A DNA stretch of 64,000 nt from SZAS-103 sp036496805 (GCA_036496805.1 DASXKN010000024.1:62001-126000), one strand, 5' to 3'; shown: positions 1 to 8,691, numbered from the stretch's first letter. Made by a program: numbers and translations. Notes: generated by a model not told the origin, from the sequence alone.

Positions 1-2987
1 GGATGCAGCAGCGATTCGAACTGCGAGGCCATCACCAGGTAGACCAGGAAGATCGCCAGGCCGAATGCGAACAACAGCGACTGGATCGACGACTGGAGCT
101 CCTCGCCCTGCCCGCCCACGTGCAGGCGCACGTCGGGACTGAGCGGGTTCTTTGCAACCATCGCCTCGATCTCCTTGATCGCCGAGCCGAGGTCGATGTT
201 GGCGAGGTTCGCCGAAACGATCGCCACGCGTACCTGGCTGACGCGATGTATTTCGCTCGGCCCCACGGTGGCGACGACATCGGCGACCGCATCCAGGGTG
301 ACCGGATGATCGCTCTGCGGATTGACGATGATCTTGCGGATTGCCTCGACCGAGTTGCGCTCGGGCAGCTGCGAACGCACCAGCACGTCGATCTTGCGGT
401 CGCGGAAGCTGTAGCGGGTGGCGACGTCGCCGCGCACCTTGCTCACGACCTGGTCGGCGATCTGGCGCGTGGTCAGGCCGAGCGCGGCGGCGCGGTCCTG
501 GTCGAAGCGGATCTGCACTTCCGGGAAGCCCTCTTCCACCGTCGACTTGAGGTCGGTGAAGTGCGGCGAGCCTTCCATCATCTTCTTCAGCTTGATCCCG
601 GCCTTGGTGACCTCGTCCAGGTCCTGGCCGCGCAGTTCGACTTCCAGCGGTGCGGCGAAGCTGAAGATCTCAGGACGCCCGAACTTGGCCTGCACGTCGG
701 CATGCTGCTTCATCGTCTCGCGCATCGCGTCGGTTTCGCGCGACTCGGAGGCCTTGGTCATGCCCTCGCCCATGATCACGTCGAGGGTGGCGATGTTCTC
801 CCCGGACTCGGTCGGATTCGCGTCGAGGCGCGTACCGGTGCCGCTGACGCCGTACAGCGCCTGCACCCCGGTGTCCTTGCCATGCTTGTTCTCGATCTCC
901 TTCACCAGGGCGTCGGTCTCGCGGAGCTGCGCACCGGCCGGAAGCTTCGCGGTGAGCTGGAAGCGGTCCTGCGCGAACTGCGGAATCAGGTCGGTGCCGA
1001 GCGTACCGGCGATCGACAGCGCGATGGCGAACGCTATCGCGGCGCCGCCAAGCACGGGCAAGGGATGACGCAGGGCGTACGGCAGCACTCGCTGGTAACG
1101 GGCCGCAGCCCAGTCGTAGGGCTTGAGCGCGACGACCGCGACCGGCGCCAGCACCTTGTCGAAGAACCAGGCGCGCGTGTTCCGGTTCCAGATCCACAGC
1201 CACGCACCTGCGAAGAACATGTAGGGCAGCGCGAAGGCGAGCAGGAGCACGACGAGGATGAGCGGCAGGAACACCAGCATCAGCACGCAGCCGGCGATCC
1301 AGCCCAGCCATGCCAAGGGCGTCCCGGACCGCTTCCATTCGGCGGACCACGGACGCCGCAGGTGCTCCAGCAGACCATCGAGGAGAGTGCGCCAGACCCG
1401 CTTGCCGCCCTTCACTTCGGCGGTATCGAAGGACATCGGCGCACGTCCCTTCAGCGAGGACAGCATCGGGATCAGGGTCAGCGACACCGCCAGCGAAATC
1501 AGCAGCGCGATCGAGACCGTCAACGCCTGGTCCTTGAACAACTGCCCGGCCACGCCCTGCACGAACACGAGCGGGAAGAACACCGAGACGTTGGTCAGGG
1601 TCGAGGCGAACACCGCCATGCTGACTTCGCGCGCACCGGTGATCGCCGCGTCGAGCACGCCCAGCCCGCGCTCGCGCGCCTTGGCGATGCTCTCCAGCAC
1701 CACGATCGAGTCGTCGACCACCAGGCCGGTCGCCAGCGCGAGGCCGGCGAGCGACATCACGTTGAGGTTCAGGCCGAGCTGGCCCATGAAGAAGAAGGTC
1801 GTGACGATCGAGACCGGCAGCGACAGGCCGATCACGAACGTGCTCCAGCGGTCGCGCAGGAAGAAGAAGATGATCAGGATCGCGAACGCGCCGCCCAGCA
1901 GGGCCTCGAAGCGCACCTCGTGCAAGGCGCTGACGATGAAGATCGACTGGTCCTGGATCGTGGTCAGCTCGGTGCCGTAGGGCAGCTCCTTCTTGAGGTC
2001 GTCGAGCGCCTTCTTGACGGCCGTGGCGACGTTGACCGTGTTGGCATCGCCTTCCTTGTAGATCGCCAGCTCGACCGCTTCCTGCCCGCCCAAGCGAATG
2101 ATCGCCTCGCGGTCCTTGTAGCCCTGGCTGACGGTGGCGATGTCGCGCAACCGGACCGGCACGCCGTTCTGGTTCGCGATCAGCAGCTCGCGCATCTGCT
2201 CGAGGTTGGTGAACTGGTTCACCGTGCGCACGAGGTAGCGCTGCGAGCCTTCCTCGATGCGGCCGCCGGAGATGTTGACGTTCTCCTGCTTCAGGCGGTC
2301 GGTGACCTGCGAGATCGACAGCTTGTGTTCGGCGACCGCGTTCTGGTCGATCGCGACCTCGACCTCGTCCTCGAGGCCGCCGGCGACCTTGATCGCGGCC
2401 ACGCCGGGGACCGGCTCCAGGCGCTTCTTCAATTCCTCTTCGGCGTAGCGGCGCAGCCGCATCAGTTCGGCCTGCCCGGCTTCCTGCCCGTTCGCCGCCT
2501 CGGCCGCGCCGGCCTTCTCGGTCAGAGCCAGGCGCATGATCGGCTCGGTCGACGGGTTGAAGCGCAGCAGCACCGGCGGGGTGACGTCGAGCGGCAACTG
2601 CAGGGTCTGCAGCTTGTCGCGCACGTCGATGCTGGCCTGGTCCATGTTGGTGCCCCAGGCGAACTCGAGCACCACGTCGCTCTCGCCCGTGCGCGAGGTC
2701 GAGCTCAGCTTGCGCAGGTTCTTGACCACGCCCACCGTTTCCTCGACCGGCTGGGTGACCAGGGTCTCGATCTCGGTCGGCGCCGCACCGGTGTAGTCGG
2801 TGCGCACGGTCAGGGTCGGATAGCTCAGGTCGGGCAGCAGGCCGACCTTGAGGTCGAACAGCGCGATCACGCCGAACAGGAAGAAGGCGAACGTCACCAT
2901 CGCGACGGTGACGCGCCGCCGCGTCGAGAACGCGATGATGCCTCCGGACCCCGAAGGCGGCGTGGGCAAGGGCGACGAAGGACTCAT
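1..2987 (-). CDS. RND efflux pump permease (partial, C-terminus beyond window start)
   Basis: Inner-membrane proton-driven RND permease of the AcrB/HAE-1 type. About 995 residues are visible and the C-terminal membrane helices lie outside the window. The N-terminus has the usual first helix followed by QPVEETVG-like and DLSYPTL-like segments. The RND signature LALATGLVVDDSIVVLE, with its helix-4 aspartates, is present, as is FLVYLVMASQFESLL near the window edge. Between the two membrane halves there is an extra stretch of roughly 90 residues with two hydrophobic segments (around positions 1190-1310), which AcrB does not have. The ATG at 2987 overlaps the adaptor stop (ATGA), so translation is coupled. 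The substrate cannot be told from sequence. The family call is certain, the subfamily is not. Confidence 0.93.
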   Translation of the reverse strand, partial: MSPSSPLPTPPSGSGGIIAFSTRRRVTVAMVTFAFFLFGVIALFDLKVGLLPDLSYPTLTVRTDYTGAAPTEIETLVTQPVEETVGVVKNLRKLSSTSRTGESDVVLEFAWGTNMDQASIDVRDKLQTLQLPLDVTPPVLLRFNPSTEPIMRLALTEKAGAAEAANGQEAGQAELMRLRRYAEEELKKRLEPVPGVAAIKVAGGLEDEVEVAIDQNAVAEHKLSISQVTDRLKQENVNISGGRIEEGSQRYLVRTVNQFTNLEQMRELLIANQNGVPVRLRDIATVSQGYKDREAIIRLGGQEAVELAIYKEGDANTVNVATAVKKALDDLKKELPYGTELTTIQDQSIFIVSALHEVRFEALLGGAFAILIIFFFLRDRWSTFVIGLSLPVSIVTTFFFMGQLGLNLNVMSLAGLALATGLVVDDSIVVLESIAKARERGLGVLDAAITGAREVSMAVFASTLTNVSVFFPLVFVQGVAGQLFKDQALTVSIALLISLAVSLTLIPMLSSLKGRAPMSFDTAEVKGGKRVWRTLLDGLLEHLRRPWSAEWKRSGTPLAWLGWIAGCVLMLVFLPLILVVLLLAFALPYMFFAGAWLWIWNRNTRAWFFDKVLAPVAVVALKPYDWAAARYQRVLPYALRHPLPVLGGAAIAFAIALSIAGTLGTDLIPQFAQDRFQLTAKLPAGAQLRETDALVKEIENKHGKDTGVQALYGVSGTGTRLDANPTESGENIATLDVIMGEGMTKASESRETDAMRETMKQHADVQAKFGRPEIFSFAAPLEVELRGQDLDEVTKAGIKLKKMMEGSPHFTDLKSTVEEGFPEVQIRFDQDRAAALGLTTRQIADQVVSKVRGDVATRYSFRDRKIDVLVRSQLPERNSVEAIRKIIVNPQSDHPVTLDAVADVVATVGPSEIHRVSQVRVAIVSANLANIDLGSAIKEIEAMVAKNPLSPDVRLHVGGQGEELQSSIQSLLFAFGLAIFLVYLVMASQFESLLH

Positions 2988-4195
2988 CAGTGCTTCGCCA
3001 CGCTCGGGCCAATCGCATCCGCCGGGTTGGCCGCGACATCGCCGCCGATCACCTGGACCTTCGCTCCGTCGCGGATCGCGACCTTGCCCGCCGTGACGAC
3101 GGAGTCGCCTTCATTCAGGCCGCTGCGCACTTCGGCGATCTCGCCATCGACATAGCCCAGCTTCAGCGAAACGCGCACGGCCTTGCCGTCGCGGACGGCG
3201 TACGCCGCCGGCTCGCCTTCGTCTTCGAGCAGTGCCACGCGCGGAATGGTCAACGCGTCGGTGCGCTTGTCGTAGACGATGCCGATGCGGCCGAACATGC
3301 CGGCCTTCAGGCCGTCGTTGCCGGCGAAGGCGCAGACCACGCGGAAGGTGCCACTGCCGGCATCGACGACCGGGCTGATGCGATCGATCCTGCCGGTGAA
3401 CTGCTTGCCCGCCACGGCATCGACGGCGAGCGAAACCGCCAGGCCGGCGCGCATGGTCGCCAGCTCGCGCTCGGGTACGTTGAGCACGGCTTCGAGCTTG
3501 CTGTCGTCGACGATGCGGAACAGCGGCGCATTGAGCTGGACGAGGTTGCCCTGCTTGACCATGCGCTGCGCCACCACGCCGGAGATCGGCGCGGTGATCG
3601 TGGTGTAGGACAGCTCGAGCCGGGCGATGTCGAGCGCGGCGCGCGCGTTGTCGAGGTCGTACCTGATCTGGTCGTTGGCCTCGGTGCTGACCAGCTTGGC
3701 GGCGACCATCTTCTGCGAACGTTCGTAGTTGGCTTCCAGCTTGCGCACGGTCGCCTCGGCCTGCTGCGCGCTCAGGCGCTGGTGCTCGCTGTCCAGGCGC
3801 GCGAGTACCTGGCCTTTCTCCACGTGGCGGCCTTCCTCGGTGAGGATTTCGAGCACGATGCCCGAAGCCTTGGTGACGACCTGCGCCTCATCGGGCGCAT
3901 CCAGCGTTGCGGTGCCGCTGTAGCTGGCAGCGACCGGGCGACGCGAAACCTTGGCGACCTCGACCGGCACGGCCGTGTCTTCCTTCTTGCCATCCTTGCC
4001 GCCGTCCTTGTCGTCGGCCTTCGAGGAGGACGCCTGCGCGGTCTTGGCGTCGCTGGCATCGCTGCGCTTGCACGCCGGCAGGGCCAGGACGAGGGACAGG
4101 AAGGCGGGTGCGAGCAGGCAGATCGCCAGTCCGCGACGGGTACTTCGAGTCGCATTCACGGGGGTGGATCCGGGGGCTATCGGGTTCGGGCGCAT
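2987..4195 (-). CDS. RND efflux periplasmic adaptor lipoprotein (membrane fusion protein)
   Basis: Periplasmic adaptor linking the RND permease to an outer-membrane channel. From the ATG at 4195 the protein has 402 residues. It starts with a basic stretch and a hydrophobic segment ending in the lipobox LALPAC (Cys42), then a charged Asp/Lys-rich linker, a biotinyl/lipoyl-like hairpin (EILTEEGRHVEKGQVLARLD), a coiled-coil hairpin and beta-barrel segments. An upstream in-frame start at 4285 would put the promoter inside the gene, so 4195 is preferred. First gene of the operon. The palindrome at 4229-4252 lies 34 bp upstream and overlaps its likely -10 box, which suggests repression by a dimeric regulator. 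Confidence 0.92.
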   Translation of the reverse strand: MRPNPIAPGSTPVNATRSTRRGLAICLLAPAFLSLVLALPACKRSDASDAKTAQASSSKADDKDGGKDGKKEDTAVPVEVAKVSRRPVAASYSGTATLDAPDEAQVVTKASGIVLEILTEEGRHVEKGQVLARLDSEHQRLSAQQAEATVRKLEANYERSQKMVAAKLVSTEANDQIRYDLDNARAALDIARLELSYTTITAPISGVVAQRMVKQGNLVQLNAPLFRIVDDSKLEAVLNVPERELATMRAGLAVSLAVDAVAGKQFTGRIDRISPVVDAGSGTFRVVCAFAGNDGLKAGMFGRIGIVYDKRTDALTIPRVALLEDEGEPAAYAVRDGKAVRVSLKLGYVDGEIAEVRSGLNEGDSVVTAGKVAIRDGAKVQVIGGDVAANPADAIGPSVAKH

Positions 4196-4228
4196 GGGCT
4201 TCTTCGTGGCCTGTATCAAGCTGGTTAT

Positions 4229-4252
4229 GGTGTTGTATCTAAGTATAACACC
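4229..4252 (-). promoter_or_regulatory. Palindromic operator over the -10 box of the RND operon
   Basis: A 24-bp near-palindrome. On the minus strand it reads GGTGTTATA, six bases, TACAACACC. It contains a -10-like TATACT (4247-4242) for the efflux operon; no good -35 box is seen. The site matches the one at 61986-62009, upstream of the GntR/ABC operon, at 20 of 24 positions, with all differences in the central bases. Binding by the YtrA-type regulator encoded at 62302 is inferred. Confidence 0.75.
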
Positions 4253-4507
4253 TGTTGCGCCCGGACGATCCCGAGCCTGCCGCAATCATCCTGAAAACGC
4301 CCTCCGCTCGCGCATGCGTGAAGTCACCGTGACGCTTGGCATATGCATACCGGCGCGTTGCGAAAAATGACAACGACGCGCGGATAAGCAAGCTGATCGC
4401 TCACGCGTTTTCGACTCCCCTCGCGGTGCGCACGTCCCCTTGAGTCGGACACGAGGACGAAAGTTGCATCGACTTCGGATACGCGCGATGGCGGCAGGCC
4501 GGCCTGT

Positions 4508-4535
4508 CTGCAATCCGGCGGAGTCAGGCTATAAT
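4508..4535 (+). promoter_or_regulatory. Sigma70-like promoter of the cytochrome c pair
   Basis: A perfect -10 box TATAAT lies at 4530-4535, with a weak -35-like CTGCAA at 4508-4513 (16-bp spacer). It sits 33 bp before the first cytochrome start. No strong Shine-Dalgarno sequence is seen before that start. Confidence 0.6.
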
Positions 4536-4567
4536 CCGCGCCTCGCCATTGCCGACGATGCCATGCG

Positions 4568-4912
4568 ATGAAGTACGTACCGCTGAAACCCCTTTTCATG
4601 TTCGCCGCCCTCGCGCTGGCGACCGCCAGCCTTCCCGCATTCGCGAAGGGCGATCCGGTCGAAGGCAAGAAGCTGGTCTACACCTGCACCGGCTGCCACG
4701 GCATCGACGGGTACAAGAACGCCTATCCGAACTACCACGTGCCCAGGCTCGGCGGCCAGAACGAGCAGTACATCGTCACCGCCCTGACCGAGTACAAGAA
4801 GGGCGAGCGCACGCATCCGACCATGCGCGCGCAGGCCGAGAGCTTCTCGGACAAGGACATCGCCAACATCGCCGCCTACCTCTCCAGCGTCGGAACCACC
4901 GGCGAGAAGTGA
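4568..4912 (+). CDS. Class I c-type cytochrome, periplasmic
   Basis: Small periplasmic electron carrier of 114 residues. A signal peptide ends near AFA26, followed by one heme-binding motif CTGCH (40-44). The axial methionine is probably Met86 in HPTMRAQ. The fold and the DIANIAAYLSSV ending match the cytochrome c4/c5/c553 group that passes electrons to terminal oxidases. A second, related monoheme cytochrome follows 59 bp downstream, so the pair is probably co-transcribed from the TATAAT promoter. The exact redox partner cannot be read from sequence. Confidence 0.9.
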   Translation: MKYVPLKPLFMFAALALATASLPAFAKGDPVEGKKLVYTCTGCHGIDGYKNAYPNYHVPRLGGQNEQYIVTALTEYKKGERTHPTMRAQAESFSDKDIANIAAYLSSVGTTGEK

Positions 4913-4971
4913 GTCCGCGGATGACTGACGCGTCGATCAAGAACCGGCTGACAACGAACGAGACTTCCTCC

Positions 4972-5319
4972 ATGACCTTGCGCATCCTTTCCGCATCCGT
5001 GCTGCTCGTCTTCGCCGGCGCCGCCGTCGCCAAGGGCGATCCCGCCGCGGGCGCGATCAAGGCCAAGCCCTGCACCGCCTGCCACGGCAACGACTTCAAC
5101 TCCGAAAAGGACGGCCAGTACCCGCGCCTCGCCGGCCAGTACGCCGACTACATCGCGCGTGCCCTGCACGAGTACAAGGAAGGCGGCAGCACCGGTCGCA
5201 ACAATTCGACCATGAAAGGCATGGCCGCGCCGCTGTCCGACCAGGACATCGACGACGTCGCCGCCTATATCTCCTCGCTGCCGGGCAAGCTGCAGGACCT
5301 GAGCCACATGAAGAAGTAA
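4972..5319 (+). CDS. Class I c-type cytochrome, periplasmic (second of pair)
   Basis: Monoheme cytochrome of 115 residues. The signal peptide ends near AVA20, and the heme motif CTACH covers residues 34-38. Met81 or Met84 is the likely axial ligand and the end DIDDVAAYISSLPG is typical of the family. The start was set at the ATG that opens the signal peptide, although the frame stays open further upstream. It resembles the preceding cytochrome in layout (PRLAGQYADYI against PRLGGQNEQYI), so the two look like a tandem duplication that has diverged. A good terminator follows at 5345. Confidence 0.9.
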   Translation: MTLRILSASVLLVFAGAAVAKGDPAAGAIKAKPCTACHGNDFNSEKDGQYPRLAGQYADYIARALHEYKEGGSTGRNNSTMKGMAAPLSDQDIDDVAAYISSLPGKLQDLSHMKK

Positions 5320-5344
5320 GCTCCTGCGTCCGCGACAAGACCCG

Positions 5345-5370
5345 AGGCCCCGCAATGCGGGGCCTTTTTC
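5345..5370 (+). terminator. Rho-independent terminator after the cytochrome pair
   Basis: A 9-bp perfect stem (AGGCCCCGC / GCGGGGCCT) with a 3-base loop is followed by a T run. It ends the plus-strand cytochrome unit and faces the convergent gene at 5405. Confidence 0.9.
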
Positions 5371-5404
5371 TTGCGTGGTCGGATTTCTTCGATGCCGTGG
5401 TCGA

Positions 5405-6235
5405 TCAATGGCCTTGGCAGAATTGCGCGTACCGCTCGTCCGCCTGCTCGGCGCGATCCGGATCGTCCAGGTCGAGTCGATCGATCGCCAGGTCCTCGCA
5501 CGGATCGGAATCGCGTCCACTGGTCCGCACTCCGCGGTCGGCCACCGGAACCGGCTGGCCCGTGCTGTCGGCCACGCCCTTGCCAGCGTTGCCAATCAGG
5601 CCGCTGAGGATCCGTCCCGCCCTGTTGACGACGTCGCGCGGAGCCAGTCCGGGGCGGACGTGGAAATCGGGCGAGTCGCTGCGGGCCGCACCCGGGATCA
5701 TGTACGAGGCATCGCGGTGCGCCAGCAGGTCGCGCGGTGGCGGCGTGAACGGCGCCGACGGGAGCACCAGTTCGCCATCGGGGTTGTAGAGATGGACCGT
5801 CGACGGTTGATCGGCCGGTGTCGCATGAACCTGCGTGGGGGGCGGCGGCACGATGACGGCGCGCAGCGCATCGTCGCGTCGGACCAGCCGTGGCGCCAGG
5901 ATGGTCATGACGGGTTTCAGCTTGGCTGTCGCGGTCGGCGGCCTTGCAGCCGCAGCTTCGACGGTTTCGTTGCGGGGTCGCGTGATGAACGTGACGATCA
6001 ACGGCACATCCGCGCCGCGCGAGCGATCGTGCACTGTCCGCATCGCGCCACGGAGGAAGAAGACCGTCGCGATCTCGATCGCGACCACGGCCAGCGCTGC
6101 CAGTACTCGTTCCCTGCGCGATGCGTCGGAAAACACGCCCCGGCGCGCCATGACCCATCGCAGGGATGCGCGCCGCGGGGGCTTCGGATCGGACGACTGA
6201 TCGGCGAATTCGAGGAATGCGTCGATGTTCGCCAA
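5405..6235 (-). CDS. Hypothetical single-pass membrane protein
   Basis: 276 residues, not recognised. Residues 1-40 are charged and presumably cytoplasmic. One hydrophobic segment (about residues 44-62, ALAVVAIEIATVFFLRG) could span the membrane. The rest is Pro/Arg-rich and looks disordered, with no catalytic motif visible. The layout (short cytoplasmic head, one helix, Pro-rich outer part) recalls TonB/TolA-like proteins, but no conserved C-terminal domain is seen. It is convergent with the cytochrome pair. Coding is supported by length and by third-position GC bias. Confidence 0.6.
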   Translation of the reverse strand: MANIDAFLEFADQSSDPKPPRRASLRWVMARRGVFSDASRRERVLAALAVVAIEIATVFFLRGAMRTVHDRSRGADVPLIVTFITRPRNETVEAAAARPPTATAKLKPVMTILAPRLVRRDDALRAVIVPPPPTQVHATPADQPSTVHLYNPDGELVLPSAPFTPPPRDLLAHRDASYMIPGAARSDSPDFHVRPGLAPRDVVNRAGRILSGLIGNAGKGVADSTGQPVPVADRGVRTSGRDSDPCEDLAIDRLDLDDPDRAEQADERYAQFCQGH

Positions 6236-6342
6236 GCGGCCGGTTCCTTTGAAAGACGCGGCAGGCTAACGCAGCGCCTCTCAAGAATCGGTTAAACAGG
6301 CCGGTCGGAGGCTACCGATATCCCGATGCATCAATGCCGTGT

Positions 6343-6948
6343 TCAGGCGCGACGCTTGATGTAGGGCGTGGCACCTGTGTCGTGGTCGGTCGCATCGCGC
6401 ACGGCGCTCAGCTGCGGCAGCTTCGACAGCAGGGTTTTCTCGATGCCGTTCTTCAGCGTGACGTCGACCATGCCGCAACCGTGGCAACCGCCACCGAAAC
6501 GCAGCACGGCGACGTTATCGGCCGTGATCGTTTCCAGCGACACCCGGCCACCGTGCGACGCGAGCTGCGGATTGATCTCGGCGTCGAGCAGGTAGCGCAC
6601 CTGATCTGCCAGCCCGGCGTCGGCGGCGGGCGGCTGGCCCTTGAGCCGCGGCGCGCGGATGTTGAGCTGGCCGCCGCCCGCCTGCTCGATGAAATCGATG
6701 AGCGCGCCCTCGAAATACGGCGCGCTCGCGGCGTCCACGTAGAGGGCGAAACCTTCGCACTGGAGCATCCATTCGTCGCCGCCGAGATCGCCGGCATCGC
6801 AGAACGCGAGCCGCGCATCGGCCTTCGGCGTGCCCGGATGCACGGCGCTGAGCGCGATGCCGGTCGCGTCGCCGCCCTGGGCTGACATCAGGCGGGCGAA
6901 ATGCCGTTGCGCGGCGGGCGTGAGCTCGAACGTGGAAAGCGTGGTCAT
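6343..6948 (-). CDS. nfuA: Fe-S cluster carrier protein NfuA
   Basis: 201-residue iron-sulfur carrier that delivers 4Fe-4S clusters to apoproteins. The N-terminal half is a degenerate A-type (HesB/IscA-like) domain that lacks the cluster cysteines. The C-terminal Nfu domain (about 112-190) carries the cluster ligands C155-H-G-C158 in FGGGCHGCGMVDVTLKNGIE. Length and domain order match E. coli NfuA. A TAGAAT -10-like box ends 6 bp before the ATG, so the mRNA may be leaderless. It is divergent from phhB with only 41 bp between them. Confidence 0.96.
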   Translation of the reverse strand: MTTLSTFELTPAAQRHFARLMSAQGGDATGIALSAVHPGTPKADARLAFCDAGDLGGDEWMLQCEGFALYVDAASAPYFEGALIDFIEQAGGGQLNIRAPRLKGQPPAADAGLADQVRYLLDAEINPQLASHGGRVSLETITADNVAVLRFGGGCHGCGMVDVTLKNGIEKTLLSKLPQLSAVRDATDHDTGATPYIKRRA

Positions 6949-6954
6949 GGCGTT

Positions 6955-6960
6955 ATTCTA
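6955..6960 (-). promoter_or_regulatory. -10-like box placing the nfuA start at the initiation codon
   Basis: On the minus strand TAGAAT occupies 6960-6955 and the nfuA ATG begins at 6948. A start site about 7 bases after the -10 box would fall on the A of ATG. A weak -35-like TTGGCT (6985-6980) lies 19 bp upstream. No Shine-Dalgarno sequence can fit. Confidence 0.45.
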
Positions 6961-6989
6961 CGCGTCCGCACCGTCACGAAGCCAAAACC

Positions 6990-7346
6990 ATGCCCACCAG
7001 GACCTCACGCAACGCCCTCCACGATGCTCATTGCAAGCCGCTCAAGGGCGCCGTTCACAGGGTCGAACCCGTCGACGTCGAACGCCTGCTGGCGCAGCTT
7101 CCCGGTTGGAAGCCGATCGAGAAAGGCGCTGCGATCGAGAAGACCTACGCCTTCGAGAACTACTACCACACCCTCGCCTTCGTGAACGCGCTGGCGTACG
7201 TCGCGCATCGCGAGGACCACCATCCTGACCTCGGCGTGCACTACAACCGCTGTGTCGTGCGCTATTCGACCCACGATGTGGGCGGGTTGTCGATGAACGA
7301 CTTCATCTGCGCCGCGAAGGCCGAGCGGCTGGCCACCGGCGCCTGA
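6990..7346 (+). CDS. phhB: Pterin-4a-carbinolamine dehydratase
   Basis: 118-residue enzyme that dehydrates 4a-hydroxytetrahydropterin to quinonoid dihydropterin. This recycles the pterin cofactor of phenylalanine hydroxylase, and homologues can also co-activate transcription. The family signature is complete: H73-R-E-D-H77-H78-P79 followed by YNRCVVRYSTHD with H95, giving the three catalytic histidines. Residues 30-117 form the single domain; the first 20 are variable, so a slightly later start is possible. No phenylalanine hydroxylase gene lies next to it in this window. Confidence 0.94.
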   Translation: MPTRTSRNALHDAHCKPLKGAVHRVEPVDVERLLAQLPGWKPIEKGAAIEKTYAFENYYHTLAFVNALAYVAHREDHHPDLGVHYNRCVVRYSTHDVGGLSMNDFICAAKAERLATGA

Positions 7347-7358
7347 AACGCGGACGCC

Positions 7359-8321
7359 TCAGCGGAGGCGATCGAGCGATTCGGCCAGGTCGGTCGCCAG
7401 CGGCGCATGGAGCAGGTACGGCGTCCTGCCGCCGTCCAGCGAGAATTCCAGCGAAGCGGCGTGCAGGAACAATCGTTTCAACCCGGCCTGTTCCTTCAGG
7501 CGCCGATTGATTTCCTTGTCGCCGTACTTGTCGTCGCCCGCGACCGGATGACCCAGGTGGGCCGCGTGCACGCGGATCTGGTGGGTGCGTCCGGTCTCGA
7601 TGCGTACGTCGACGTAGCTGTGCCCCCCACGGCGTTCGATCAGGTGGAAATGGCTGACCGAGGGCTTGCCGCCGGGCGCAACCCGGACGTGGCGCTCGCC
7701 ACCCTGGCGCAGGCCGATGTCGAGTGGCGCATCGACGGTGAAATCTTCGCCAGCCAGGCGCCCCGCCAGCAGGGCGAGATAACGCTTGCGGATGCCCTGG
7801 ACACGGTCGTCATCCTCGCGCATCAGGGCCTGCAGTTCGGTCAGGGCCGAACGTTTCTTCGCCACCATCAGCAAACCGCTGGTGTCGCGATCGAGGCGAT
7901 GGATCAGCTCCAGGTTCTGGTGCGGCCGCAGTTGCCGCAGCGCCTCGATGGCTCCGAACGAGATGCCGCTGCCGCCGTGGCTGGCCACCCCGCTGGGCTT
8001 GTTCAGGGCCAGCAGGCGCTCATCCTCGAAGACGATGGCGGCGGCCAGCCGGTCCAGCATGGAAGCGGGAGCCTTGGCCTGCTCTCCCGTCTCCGCCAGG
8101 ACGACTGGCGGAATCCGCACCAGATCGCCGCCTTCCAGACGGCTGTCCGGCTTGGCGCGCTTGCCGTTGATCCTGACCTGCCCGCTCCGGACCAGCTTGT
8201 AGATCAGGCTGCGCGGCGCGCCCTTGAGCTGGCCCAGCAGGAAATTGTCGAGGCGCTGGCCATCGCGGTCGTCGGGAACGGTCGCGGTGCGGACGCCTCG
8301 TCCGGGCTGCTCTTCGGTCAT
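7359..8321 (-). CDS. rluC: 23S rRNA pseudouridine synthase RluC
   Basis: 320-residue RluA-family enzyme. RluC makes pseudouridines 955, 2504 and 2580 of 23S rRNA. An S4 RNA-binding domain covers residues 20-75 (RLDNFLLGQL...VRSGQVRINGKR). The catalytic motif HRLDRDTSG is at 141-149, with Asp144 as the nucleophile. The QIRVHAAHLGHPVAGDDKYG block lies further on. Divergence from rne is the arrangement known for E. coli rluC and rne, which supports RluC over the paralogues RluA and RluD. Confidence 0.95.
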   Translation of the reverse strand: MTEEQPGRGVRTATVPDDRDGQRLDNFLLGQLKGAPRSLIYKLVRSGQVRINGKRAKPDSRLEGGDLVRIPPVVLAETGEQAKAPASMLDRLAAAIVFEDERLLALNKPSGVASHGGSGISFGAIEALRQLRPHQNLELIHRLDRDTSGLLMVAKKRSALTELQALMREDDDRVQGIRKRYLALLAGRLAGEDFTVDAPLDIGLRQGGERHVRVAPGGKPSVSHFHLIERRGGHSYVDVRIETGRTHQIRVHAAHLGHPVAGDDKYGDKEINRRLKEQAGLKRLFLHAASLEFSLDGGRTPYLLHAPLATDLAESLDRLR

Positions 8322-8691
8322 TGCGAGTCCGTTACGGGATGAATCCGATCTGATACAATCGTTTCCAGCGAGAACATCCTGATTTCGCAGGGTTTAACAA
8401 AAACTCCCCCTGCGCGACCCGGCGACTGTCGACGACTGCCCAGCAAGCAGTCATGGTACGACAAGCCGAATGGATGCCGATCGCTCGGCCGTGTGACGGC
8501 TGACCAGCCCGCAGGAAACCATCCCGGCGGACCCCAAACAATGCAACAAGCGCTCCCGTGCGGTCCGCCGCGTGGTTTGAAGCGCTGGAGATCACCCGGC
8601 TGGCCCGAGGCCCGAAAGGCGACGGCAGCGGGAAGGATTCAGGGCGCAAGCCCCCGGCGTTCCTCGCGGTTGAGCGCGTGAGGACACAAAA
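8322..8691 (+). promoter_or_regulatory. rne promoter and long structured 5' leader
   Basis: The 370-bp gap between divergent rluC and rne. An extended -10 box TGATACAAT at 8351-8359 with a -35-like TTACGG (8332-8337) predicts a start near 8366 and a leader of about 325 nt. The leader contains several GC-rich pairing segments, for example around 8424-8457 and 8600-8665. In E. coli a leader of similar length and position lets RNase E control its own mRNA. The same role here is inferred from position only. Confidence 0.6.

Noticed and set aside
3..3155. A 1050-codon plus-strand open frame
   Set aside because: It is antisense to the RND permease and has the Arg/Asp/His-rich composition of shadow frames in high-GC DNA. 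The minus strand gives clear RND motifs.
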